Assembly (NCBI RefSeq): GCF_040183065.1
Contig: NC_091132.1
Coordinates: 161,160,602 to 161,224,601 of the forward strand
Direction of reading: 5' to 3'
Length of the DNA stretch: 64,000 nt
Origin: Periplaneta americana
Lineage: Eukaryota; Arthropoda; Insecta; Blattodea; Blattidae
The notes below the pieces were generated by a model that made no database searches, was not told the DNA's origin, and saw only the letters and a program-made list of their open reading frames with translations. Below, piece by piece: positions 11,901-21,107 of this stretch. The number at the start of each line of letters is the position of its first letter. Within the stretch, counting starts at the first letter, position 1. A program made the position numbers and the translations under genes.

Positions 11901-12979
11901 GTTTCTCGTCTGCGGAAAAACCGAACGACCATTTATCCACGGACGTAGGCAAGAAACCTTTGAAATGCGATGTTTGTGGAAAGTGTTTTTCGCAGTCTGA
12001 TCATTTAAGAAACCAGGAACGCCTTCACAAAGGCGAGAAACCTTTCAAATGCGATGTCTGTGGCAGGTGTTTTTCGCAGTCTGGTAATCTAAGACGCCAT
12101 GGACGCCTTCACACAGACGAGAGACCTTTCAAATGCGATGCTTGTGGAAAATGTTTTTTGCAGGCCGATCATCTAAGAAACCATGAACGCCGTGAAACAG
12201 GCGAGAAACCTTTCAAATGCAATCTATGTGGCAGGTGTTTTTCCCAGTCTGGTCATCTAAGGAGGCACGAACGCCTTCACACTGGCGAGAAACCTTTCAA
12301 ATGCGATGTGTGTGGCAGGTGTTTCTCGCGACCGGGTGACTTAAAGAGCCACGAACGCCTTCACACAGGCGAGAAACCTTTCAAATGCGAATTTTGTGGC
12401 AAGTGTTTTTCGCAGTCTTGTAAATTAAGAAGCCATGAACGCCTTCACGCAGGCGGGAAACCTTTTGAATGCGATGTTTGTGGAAAGTGTTTTTTGCAGT
12501 CCGATGGTCTAAGAAATCATGAACGCCTTCACACAGGCGAGAAACCTTACAAATGCGATATCTGTGGCAGGTGTTTTTCGCAGTCTAGTCATCTGAGAAC
12601 CCATGAACGCCTTCACACAGGCGAGAAATTTTTCAAATGTGATGTCTGTTGCAGGGGTTTCTCGCGACCGGGTGACTTAAAAAACCATAACCGGCGGCAC
12701 ACAGGCGAGAAACCTTTCAAATGTGATGTTTGTGGTAAGTGTTTTTCGTGCTCCAGCAACTTGAAAGTGCATTTACGCATACACGCAGGCGATAAACCTT
12801 TCAAATGTGATGTTTGTGGTAAGTGCTTCTCGCGCTCCCATCACTTGAAAGCGCATGTGCGCCTGCACACAGGCGAGAAATCTTTCAAATGTGATATATG
12901 TGGCATATGTTTCTCAGATTCGACTATCCAAAGAAACCATGAGTGCCGGCACACGGGCGAGAAATCTTTCAAATATTAA
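5918..12979 (+). CDS. C2H2 zinc-finger gene A, four exons, 12 fingers, 525 residues
   Basis: Coding exons are 5918-6031, 6974-7111, 9388-9470 and 11737-12979. All have GT/AG junctions; phases are 0, 0 and 2. Exon 1 starts at the ATG of MSCYSEQYVDQG. Exons 1 and 2 encode acidic segments that each end with a PISF-VK-E pattern and contain ΨKx(E/D) motifs, a SUMO-acceptor consensus. Exon 3 is a short acidic linker. Exon 4 encodes a charged stretch, then 12 tandem C2H2 fingers (about residues 187-520) joined by TGEKPFKC-type linkers. Finger 1 has Gln for its first zinc-binding His, and finger 3 has Glu for its second. Tandem fingers of this type bind DNA in the nucleus; the target is unknown. No KRAB, ZAD, SCAN or BTB domain is visible. 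The frame stops at TAA although finger-like sequence continues. The closest relative is gene B. Confidence 0.87.
6032..6973 (+). other. Gene A intron 1
   Basis: GTGAGT donor and CTGCAG acceptor. The first part is homologous to the beginning of intron 2, supporting an exon-plus-intron duplication. No embedded gene is seen. Confidence 0.7.
7112..9387 (+). other. Gene A intron 2, with a SINE
   Basis: GTGAGT donor and TATTAG acceptor. It contains the tRNA-derived SINE at 8196-8435. A 91-codon open stretch at 9074-9349 is not kept in the paralog and was rejected as a gene. Confidence 0.7.
8196..8435 (+). mobile_element. tRNA-derived SINE (cockroach type)
   Basis: A tRNA-like head (ACATGTCTGACCGTGAGCC, then a decayed B box) is followed by a body with ACAAGTTAC, GAAAATGCTGG, TAACTTTCGGCACTG and GAGACGCAGGATAACCAT. 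I recognise this order from abundant cockroach SINEs. It is diverged and shared with block B (25176-25415), so it predates the duplication. Gene C lacks the corresponding segment. Confidence 0.7.
9471..11736 (+). other. Gene A intron 3
   Basis: GTGAGT donor, TTCAG acceptor, phase 2. It holds an inverted SINE head (10905-10965) and the uninterrupted target of the LINE that sits in gene B (around 10110-10125). Nothing else coding is seen. Confidence 0.7.
10905..10965 (-). mobile_element. SINE tRNA-like head fragment, reverse orientation
   Basis: On - the sequence reads GGTTGCGCGTCTGGCAGCGA and then CCGGGTTCGAATCCC, a good RNA polymerase III B box. The SINE body is missing. The same fragment is present in block B near 28300-28355. 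Confidence 0.55.
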
Positions 12980-13369
12980 ATTCGTAGTTCGTGTGTTTCA
13001 GATTCGACTATCCTAAGAAACCATGAAGGGCAGCATATAGGCGAGAAACCTTTCAAGTGTATCTTCGTTATGAGCGACGTCAATTGTGTTTCGGTAGTAG
13101 GTGCAGTTTAAGTAATTGTGCTCAAGTCTGTTGGTAATAACCTTTTGTAATACGATTTTTGTAGTAAATGTTTCTTCGCTCAGGTAGCCTATGAAGCAAT
13201 GAATACCTTTAAGTGAGGTGCCTTTGATGTCTGATCTCTGAAACGTGTTTCTTCGGGAACGCTATTTTAAATATGGTTTCGAATATACCTACGAAATGAC
13301 TTGGTAATGCGGTGTTTGTGGAATGTGTTTGTCTCTGTCCTGTAAGTTAAACTGTTGGGCTTCTTTCAC

Positions 13370-13375
13370 AATAAA
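13370..13375 (+). terminator. Candidate polyadenylation signal of gene A
   Basis: AATAAA about 390 bases after the stop, in CACAATAAACCGGG. The finger relic near 20200 keeps the same hexamer; block B reads AATTAA. No transcript evidence is available. Confidence 0.35.
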
Positions 13376-13413
13376 CCGGGAACGACAACTAAAACGAGAA
13401 CTGAAATACTGTT

Positions 13414-13414
<1 letters not shown>

Positions 13415-13457
<43 letters not shown>
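13415..13457. repeat. (TA)n microsatellite, expanded in block A only
   Basis: Block B has only a few TA units at the matching place (around 31045). Confidence 0.9.
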
Positions 13458-13459
<2 letters not shown>

Positions 13460-13721
13460 GAAAGTGAGCATTCGTAATTAACGAGAAACTTGCAGGAAAC
13501 TTGAAGGTTAATTCACTCTCTTGTCATCATAAATCTATTTTCTCGTATATTTTGTAGCAAGAATGTTTCTTCATCATCCATTGTGTCTAACTAACTCACA
13601 AATTAAATAGAATCACTTTTAGCATTACGCTACGTGTGTCTGACCAGATTACCATCAGAATTCAATTCTTAAAGAATTCTGTGTGTTAGATTTAGTAGTG
13701 GGTTAACCTGTATCTGAAGAA

Positions 13722-14470
13722 ATGTTTTCAGAACATGGGAGGATTTACTGCGGGAGGAAGAAGAGTAAAGTACATCAGATTTGTTGATGATATGGCGTTG
13801 TTAGCAGCAGAGGAGACGATACTTAGCTATATGCTACTGGATCTCAATGACAGCTGTGAACACTAGTATGGGATGAGCATAAATTCAAATAAGACGAGGA
13901 CCATTGTCACAGAAATTCCAAATGAGGCAATAGAACAAGGGGTCGTCTTCAAATACTTGGGGTGTACTATATGCAGTAACATGAGCTGCTACTAGGAAAT
14001 GAAATTGAGGATAGGAATGATCAACGAACTTTTAGTTCGGAAAAGGATAATCTTTTGTGGACCTCTAGAAAGAGAAGTGTGTAAGAGACTAATGAAGTGT
14101 TTTGGATGGAGTGTGAGATTGTTTGGAGGAGAAACATGGACATTACTACGAAGTGAAGGGAAGCGAATACAAGTGTTAAAAATATGTATGGAGGAAAATG
14201 GATCGTGTTAAGTGGACACACAGAATAAGAAATAAGCTGTGTTGGAAATAGTGAGTGAAGAAAGAATGATACTGAAATTGAAGAGGTAAAGGAATTGGTT
14301 GGGTCACTGGCTGAGAAGAAACTGCGTAGTGATGGATATACTGGGAGGAATCGTGAATCGGAGATGAGTTGGTGGCAGAAGAAGATATCAGACGGTAAAC
14401 TACATTAACAATATTGATCTATGTGGAGAGAAAGAGGAAGGCAGTAAATGCCTTTCAGCTGTGATAATTT
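13722..14470 (+). mobile_element. LINE relic: reverse transcriptase and C-terminal part
   Basis: Decayed + strand coding sequence reads GGRRVKYIRFVDDMALLA, then VFKYLGCTICSNMS, a GPLEREVCKRLMKCFGWSV block, GETWTLLRS and NWLGHWLRRN. These are the order and motifs of the RT palm and C-terminal part of a non-LTR retrotransposon different from the one at 909. Several stops and small indels are present. Copies occur at matching places in blocks B (31315) and C (55845). Confidence 0.75.
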
Positions 14471-16107
14471 TGGAATGTGTTTCATGTGTAAAGATAAGCT
14501 CAAAAGTCTATCTGGTTACACGTGGATCGGCTTTAATATAATGTGCAAATTTTTTATGTAAAATTGGAAGATTTAATACACAAATACAGTGAGAATTAGT
14601 CTTATACGTACCGCATCATGACTGTTGCTTTTTGGGGAAGAGCAACATCCTCAACAGGAATTATGTTTGCTGTGAGTAATTGAGTATTTTTATTTATAAT
14701 ATTTTGTAATATTAGTTGTCATATGCATACCTGTCTATCAAGCAATTTGTTCTCAGATATTGTTTAGTCTTCTGCCTGAAATATATATTTAGAATTTCAT
14801 TATGTCACTTTTTCTTGCCATACATTTGGAAGAAAAAATGTTTACGTAAAATACAATCTTAGGCATCAAAACGTTAAGAGTACATCTTCACTGTTCCTAC
14901 CAAATTTTGTATTAGGTTATATTTCCATTGTTTTTCTCATAGAATTGTTACTTAGTGTTGCAATAAATTCTTTTACATACTTGGTATGGATAAAAAGAAT
15001 GCAGTTGATTATTTTGAGTTTGTTGCAATAATTAATAAACACGTTATACACACAATACATCTCTCATTTATCCAAATTCCCCTATTTATTTACGAACACA
15101 CTTGAAAATGTTCAGCTTGTCAGCTACTGCATTGCAGATGTCTTCAATTAGAAATTCTATCAATACGCTCTCCAAGCATCCCTTTACTCTTTACTTGATG
15201 TGTGCTATAATAAAATATCATTAGGCACTACTTACATTTCTGCTATAAATTGCCTCCTTATTAAAGTTCATCCATGTCTGAATGTATTATGAACTTAAAC
15301 GAAATATAGTTCACATCTTAGGTTTTGTAATATTGTACATTAGGAATATGTAGCAGATATATTGCTTTCTGGTGTTAATTAACTAGTCAAAAAGGGAAAT
15401 CTAATCAATTAACACGTGGAAACATTATAGGTATATACTCAATATATGTTATAAATTGTTAGAAAGCACACTAATTAGTGATAAATTTGGCATATTAACT
15501 ATAATAAAGATAATAGCAAACTAATGAATTCAGATATACTATATAACGGTATAATAAAGTCATTTGTTAATACATTTGGAAGTATTTGATGTTAATTTAT
15601 TGTGCGTAAACATAATTTTTAAGGGTTTGTTCACGAACGAATTCGTAGAATAATGGCTGTGATATTTGTTCATTAAACAAAAGTTTCTGGAATCGAATCC
15701 CGGCGTATTTAACATAATTTAGGTATTCTGTTTAATATAAAGTAATCTTTAGAATTATGTATGTACATGGAAAAGAGACAAGTAGAGCAAGGTATGTATG
15801 GAAGAAAGTGCAGTGTAAGGTTGAAGAAAAGAAAGCTGTGGTAGCACCCGATTAAATTGATATTTTAAAATACAGATGACGTCGTATAGGTATCGCGTCA
15901 TCGATATTCTATCGGTAGGCTTGCCAACTTTCGTAAGTAAAAATTAGGGACCCAAACCTTACTGACAATTTTATTGATCTAATTATTTCCACCTATCAGT
16001 AGAAAAATAGAAATATAAAAAATTACAAATATCACAAGACAAATTGAATACCAATATAAATTCTTGATATGTTAACTTATTGGAAACTAGGAATCCTTTA
16101 TATTGAT
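14471..16107. other. AT-rich 3' flank of block A
   Basis: Conserved with 32051-33554 but with no recognisable coding sequence. A tRNA-like B box (GGAATCGAATCCCGGCG) near 15687 suggests a worn SINE at about 15635-15720. Confidence 0.45.
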
Positions 16108-16542
16108 GTAATTACTTACAAATGGCTTTTGAGGAACCCGCAGGTTCATTGCCCCTTCTCACATAAGCCAGGCTTCGATCCCTATGCTGTGCAAGATTAA
16201 CCAAATCTATCATCATATCCCGCTTCCCTCAAATCCATTTTAATATTATCCTCCCATCTACCTGTCGGCGTCCCCTAAGGTCTCTTTCCCTCCGGTCTCA
16301 CAACTAACTCTCTGTATGCATTTCCGGACTCGTCCGTACGTGCTACATGCCATGCCCTTCTCAAACGTCTGGATTTAATGTTCCTGATTATGTCAGGTGA
16401 AGAATATAATGCGTGCAGTTCTGCGTTGTGTAACTTTCTTCATTCTCCTGTAACTTCTACCCTCTTAGCCCCTAATATTTTCCTAACCACCTCATTCTCA
16501 AATACCCTTAACCTATGTTCCTCTCTCAAATTGAGAGTCCAA
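16108..16542 (-). mobile_element. LINE 3' fragment, same family as 909-3029
   Basis: The - strand carries the C-terminal region and the TAAG-type tail of the same LINE family. It breaks at 16542, directly against a sequence starting TGGCCGGTTTGTCCAAG. The LINE at 33555 occupies the matching site in block B and runs further. Confidence 0.8.
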
Positions 16543-17224
16543 TGGCCGGTTTGTCCAAGTAATTTTAGAACACTTAACGACTGTTAAACCTTCAACAGTT
16601 TGTTAAATACAGTTTTTCCATTTGTCCAACACCAGTTTGGCTTAACAGATTCTTAACCGTTTGTTAACTTTAAATGTAGGATTTCAGGCCGTTAACTCAT
16701 TTAACAAACAGTTAAACTTGGCGGATAACACCACAGCTGTTCAGACAAAAGTTGTGAAAATAACATGTTATGTTTCTCTTTGAGGAATGTTTAGAGTAAG
16801 GGACGGTTTCACCAAGCTTCAGTAAATCAGTCCAAATGAAACATTAACTAGTACTGAACATTAACATATTTACACGAATACGTTTATATGTGCGCTGTCT
16901 CCGTAGACGTCAAGCCCGGCAGCTATATGTGCCTCGTCGCGCTAGTTACGTCATGACTTTCCTATGGAGCAGTCAGTAGCGAATTGGCTTGGCATCCCAG
17001 AGGCCCGTGTTCGGTTCTCGGTGACAACTTTTTTTTTATTAACGTAACTAATTTTTATACATGTTACCGTTCTTCATTTTTAAAATTTTGTGTAGTGGAA
17101 TGAATTATTTCGCAACCCTGGCTCCAGTAGGAGAATTTAAAAATCTCTAGGGAGATCAATTTTCTTCCCGAAATAAAACAAAGATAAACAAATTAAAGAA
17201 AATAAAAGAAATACACATGTGGAT
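16543..17224. other. Unassigned transposon-like sequence with a tRNA-like stretch
   Basis: GGCCGGTTTGTCCAAG at 16544 looks like a DNA-transposon terminus, and repeated GTTAA/TTAAC motifs follow. A second terminus-like string, GGGACGGTTTCACCAAGC, begins at 16800. A possible SINE head with GGCTTGGCATCCCAGAGGC and GTTCGGTTCTCGG lies at about 16975-17025. No pair of termini could be matched. Confidence 0.35.
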
Positions 17225-17550
17225 CTAATACATCGTCCACATGCCACCGGCGTCTAACACTGCCTGGCATTTTCAGGGCATTGAGTCCACCAGATCGCGG
17301 AAATAGTTCTGGTCCTTAGCGAAATCTTCCCAGGAAGCCAGAACTTGATCCCAGAACTGATCTGAATTTTGAGGTGGGATGTCTCGATATTTGTCAATCC
17401 TCCTCTTTTTCATGCTTTTCCGTGAACAGTCTTTGAACGTTAATGGCGGTATGCGCAGGGTGATTATCCTGCTGGAAAATTAAATTTCCATCGGAAAGGA
17501 AACGATTATAAATTCCAAGAATCCAGCACTTTCGCTTCTGTTTTAAAGCG
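17225..17550 (-). pseudogene. Tc1/mariner-type transposase fragment
   Basis: The - strand encodes LIFQQDNHPAHTAINVQRLF, the second catalytic Asp region of Tc1-like transposases, then WDQVLASWEDFAKD, YFRDLVDSMP and KCQAV, and ends GGMWTMY. This matches the family C-terminus. Frames shift and stops interrupt it, and the proline-rich NPIENLW region is not recognisable. Only the last third of a transposase is present. Confidence 0.75.
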
Positions 17551-17648
17551 AATGCAAACAATGGTAGCTATAATATAATTCTAATAATTGAAAGTTAATA
17601 TACCAATTAAGTTTTGTTATGTTTGAATGCACATTATGTATTAATTTA

Positions 17649-19000
17649 CTAATATTTCTTAGGTACCGGTATGTAGTTATAATAATCACTTTCATGTCTT
17701 AAAATAAAACTCAGTTGTATGTTACCTAGTTGACTAGTTTCAGCTTTGTCTGAGCCGTTTTTATGATATTCTAACCTATGATTAGTTTCTTCTAAAATTT
17801 TGAGTACCGGTACCACAATCTTCTTCTCATCCTTTTCTTCTCGCATTGCTTGTGTTAATTTTAGTCCAATTCCTTCAGGAACAATCTTCATCTGTACAAT
17901 TTATTGGGATTGTACTTGCATGAACATATAATTCATAAGAATTTATTCTTGCAATATCGAGTACATTATAAAATACGCAATCAGACCATCTTTTGGTACA
18001 CCTTTTGCAAGAGTAGGTACTGGCACGTTTATCTGTGGTGTCAATTCCTACCTTCGTTTTGTTGTAATGTAATATGATTTCAGGCTTTCTGTGCTCTTCT
18101 GAAGATAGAATGCAGTAGCGATAATCTGTGCACAGCAAAATCACTGATTTATTCTTCTAAGACACATACGACACGATAGTTACATCGGACTGAAATCCGA
18201 AAATGCTTGGACACCCTGGTGTCGTGCAGTTCAGCTGCATATCTTATGGTTGTTTTTTCTCAGAGTTCTGACTAACGTTAGATTCCTCTTGAGAAGTTCC
18301 TCGGCCAAAATATAATAATCTGTGGTGCTACAGCCCACGAAGGGCCAAGACCGACCAGAGGGCTGCTGGCCTCATAGCCACATGCCGAAGCAGAGGTGGA
18401 CGATCATCCAACCAGAATGGAGGTATCGTGTGGTTAGCTGATGAGCACCCATAGCCGTTATAGCTGGTTTGCATAACCGGATTTTGCTACCTATCATAGC
18501 TCCCCAAGTGCATCACGATGCTGGATGGGCACCGGTCCCATACACTGGCCGAAATTTCATGAGAAAATTTCTTCCCCCATGAGGACTTGAACCAGCGCGC
18601 ATTCCGTAACGCGAATCCTAGGCAGGATGCATTAGACCACAACGCCACAGAGTGGGACCGGCCAAAATATAGCTGGTGAAAAAATTGTCCGTGGTGATGT
18701 TTCGATCAATCTTTTCAATGTTACCAACATTTCTGTCTTGGTTTGTTACTCGTGGTACGCTTTCTGGCTTCGCTTTGCACACTTCTGCTGCACAAACATA
18801 TTATGCTGTTTTTACATCACCATTTTATACCATACTTCCCTCTGGATTTTGAAAGTGTGTACTGGCGGAAGGGACATTTGTCTCGAAATGGCACCAACTG
18901 CTCATATACTGTGACATCTTAGTAGGGTAAGAACATTTTTGGCATTTGTTCCACAAACATTTAGAACAAAAGATATAATAGCAGCCAATTTATCATGACG
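17649..19000 (-). pseudogene. piggyBac-like transposase relic, interrupted by a SINE
   Basis: On - the order is YEQLVPFRDKCPFRQY, KYGIKW, RNITTDNFFTSYILA, EELLKRNLTLVRTLRKN, RKPEIILHYNKTKVGID, TYSCKRCTKRWSDCVFYNVLDIA, then a tail ending VPKKY. These are hallmark segments of piggyBac transposases, including the TDNFFTS block with a catalytic Asp. Several frame changes and stops show it is dead. The SINE at 18315-18658 splits the YILA and EELL segments. No TTAA-flanked termini were identified. Confidence 0.85.
18315..18658 (-). mobile_element. tRNA-derived SINE inserted in the piggyBac relic
   Basis: The SINE is flanked by a perfect 13-base target duplication, CGGCCAAAATATA, at 18302-18314 and 18659-18671. 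On -, the head has TGGTCTAATGC (A box) and GGTTCAAGTCC (B box). The body follows, ending GGCCCTTCGTGGGCTGTAGC. The head is complete, so the copy looks full length. Confidence 0.88.
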
Positions 19001-19619
19001 TCATCTAACTGGTCGGACTGATTTGTTGTCATACCTGAGAAACCCTTCTAGTAATATGGAAAAATTGAAGTGATAATGTTGCACAGAAAAAAAGGTCTAC
19101 CATACATACTTTCCCACAGTTCTTGAAGTGATTATCCAGCAGATCTGTACACACCGGCTAATATTAGTGTGTGTGAATGAGTGAGTGTGAGAGTGAGTGT
19201 GTGAGTGAGAGAGTGTGTGTGTGTGTGTGTGTGAGTGACTATGTGTACATACGTAACTCATAATTAAAATCAAAATCCGTGACTGGGTCTAAACGACCCA
19301 AACACAATAAATGTGTCAAAGTGAAAAATATGACGAAGTATTATATTTTTGTGGATAAAAGTAATAAGAAATATTCGTGATGATGTTTTTTAGGATTACT
19401 CAAAGCCCTGTCACATTATCGCTGTTTTTGTATGTTTTGTGTTAAATTTAGTAAATGCAATGGGTCATTTAGACCCATTCACAATAGGAAGGTTAAACTA
19501 AACTCTAGCGCTTGAAAGTGGAACTAACCGCCGGCGCACAGAGAAACAAAACACAGGAAAATTCGCTCAGTGTGCATTCTTTATAATCCCTATTCGCTGG
19601 GGATATGTTACTGGAACTA
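19001..19619. other. Intergenic with GT microsatellite
   Basis: An imperfect (GT)n/(GTGA)n stretch covers about 19162-19233. A short block reading CTCTAGCGCTTGAAAGT at about 19500 recurs at 56598, so a dispersed repeat is likely. No gene seen. Confidence 0.45.
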
Positions 19620-19958
19620 AATGACAGCTCTGAGCAGTAGTATGGGAGGAGTATAAATTCAAATAAGACGAGGACCATTGTCATAGGAAGAAAAATTTAG
19701 AATGTAAACTTACGAATTCTAAATGAGGCAGTAGAGCATGTGGACAGCCTCATTTACTTGGGGTGTACTGTAGGCAGCAACATGACTAGCCTCCAGGAAT
19801 TCAAATTGAGTAAAGCAACTGTCAAGGAATCTTTTAATAGAAAAAAAAAGAGCATCTTTCGTGGAGCTCTGGAAAAAGAACTAAGGATGAGACTAGTGAA
19901 GTGCTTTGTATGCAGTTTGGCATTGTATTGGGCAGAAACATGGGAGAAGAGTCCATGA
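19620..19958 (+). mobile_element. LINE relic, same family as 13722-14470
   Basis: The + strand reads NSNKTRTIV, SLIYLGCTVGSNMTS, RKKKSIFRGALEKELRMRLVK and AETW, matching the relic in block A but less decayed in places. It is joined directly to a zinc-finger relic. Confidence 0.7.
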
Positions 19959-20335
19959 TCACAAGCACAGAGGCGAGAAACGTCTCAAATGCGATGTTCA
20001 GCTTGGGTGAGTCTGTGAGTCCTGTAGACGTAAAAGCCATCAACTCTTGCGCACAGCCGAGAAACCTTCCAAATGTGACGGTCATCATTTGTGTTTCGCT
20101 AGTAGTTCTAGTTTAAGTATTCATGTACTAAAATCTATTGGTAATGCGATGTTTGTGGAATGTGTTTTTCTGTCCTGTAAGATAAAACTGTCAAGTGCAC
20201 AATAAACCGGGAAGGAAAACTACAACGGGAACGGAAATACTGTTAAAATACATTGAAATTTGAGCGTTTGCAATTAATGAGAAACTGAAAGGTGTTTAAC
20301 TCTTTTGTCATAAATCTATTTTCTCGTCGTATATT
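19959..20335 (+). pseudogene. Relic of a zinc-finger gene 3' end
   Basis: Finger linkers survive as HRGEKRLKCDV and AEKPSKCD, followed by a 3' flank that aligns with that of genes A and B (GGTAATGCGATGTTTGTGGAATG, then CACAATAAACCGGGAA and GTCATAAATCTATTTTCTCG). The zinc-binding pattern is ruined. It appears to be the remains of another cluster member between A and B. Confidence 0.65.
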
Positions 20336-20337
20336 CA

Positions 20338-20686
20338 ATCCTCACCACCGGATCGATTCCCCTCTCATCGAGTGGGTGTCCCTTTGTAGCCTAACTCCAA
20401 GTTCGACATATATGTTGACATATATATTTATTCAGCTACCACTATACAAGGGGCGCACTCAATTGAGTGATTTTGTAGTACCAAAAATTAATCTTTATGT
20501 AGATTCTTCGCCCAACAGTGCATATTACTGTGGAATCCCGATCATCAACTGACTCAGTTGAGTGTGCTCCTTGTATATTGCCACTTGACTTAATTTAAAT
20601 ATCAACATATATGTCGAACTAGAAGTCATGCTACAAAGTGAAAAACACTAGTGTAGGGCGATTTAATGCGGTGTTGTGGATTGAGC
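20338..20686. repeat. Large imperfect palindrome (foldback)
   Basis: The left arm (20338-20467) pairs with the right arm (20551-20686). Matching pieces include TATACAAGG-GC-CACTCAA-TGAGT, TTCGACATATATGTTGA and TTTGTAGC. The spacer is about 83 bases. The right arm runs straight into the tRNA-like segment at 20687. Confidence 0.75.
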
Positions 20687-20758
20687 TTCGGCGTAGCTCA
20701 GTGGTTAGAGCACTTGGTACTTTGAACCAGGGAACCGGGTTCGATCTTCGGCGCCGGA
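20687..20758 (+). mobile_element. tRNA-like SINE head (Lys-UUU-like fold)
   Basis: A 72-base cloverleaf can be drawn: 7-bp acceptor stem TTCGGCG/CGCCGGA with one wobble pair, D arm GCTC-GAGC, a 5-bp anticodon stem with loop ACTTTGA, and T arm with TTCGATC. A and B boxes are good. It lies inside a repeated SINE context and the T stem has two G:T pairs, so a SINE head is more likely than a working tRNA gene. Confidence 0.55.
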
Positions 20759-20775
20759 ACGAATTTTTGTTCTCT

Positions 20776-21053
20776 AATAACTATCGAGTCATAGAGTTTA
20801 TCATACTCCCGTCTGGAACTCTAGTCATTGGTGAAATTTTTATCATCTGTGAAAATAATCCTGTGATGACAATTTTTGCCATACCTCTGCAGAAGACGTC
20901 CTGAATTCAAGCAATTTTCATAATTTCGGATGGAACAGTTTCTCAGAATTAGTTTAATTGATCTGGCATGAATAATCTTTAAAAAATTTAAACGTTAGAG
21001 CAAAACTGTTTCATTCAAATCTTATGGTCTCTATTTAACTGTAACAAACATGA

Positions 21054-21107
<54 letters not shown>

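Larger units (their letters stand above)
12980..13721 (+). other. Gene A 3' region with a decayed extra finger
   Basis: After the stop, the frame goes on as a finger-like stretch with SDSTILRNHEGQH and GEKPFKC, so at least one more finger once existed. An AATAAA at 13370-13375 is a candidate polyadenylation signal. A (TA)n tract lies at 13415-13457. Confidence 0.5.
5757..16107 (+). repeat. Tandem duplication block A
   Basis: This block aligns almost collinearly with 22718-33554. Upstream motif, dyad, all four coding exons, introns, a SINE, a SINE head, a LINE relic and 3' flanks are in the same order and orientation. Both blocks end at a - strand LINE of one family at the equivalent position. 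Differences are mostly substitutions, small indels, a (TA)n expansion here (13415-13457) and a LINE insertion in the other block (27101-27502). Confidence 0.85.

Noticed and set aside
12613-12804. Antisense frames across the finger exons
   Set aside because: These mirror the C2H2 repeat on the other strand; they recur at 30085 and 54461 for the same reason.
11774-12979. A separate single-exon finger gene starting near 11774
   Set aside because: The only start there is TTG, and the frame is open from a splice acceptor at 11736 that joins in phase with exon 3.
20687-20758. Functional tRNA-Lys gene
   Set aside because: It continues into a repeated SINE context and the T stem has two G:T pairs, so a SINE head is more likely.
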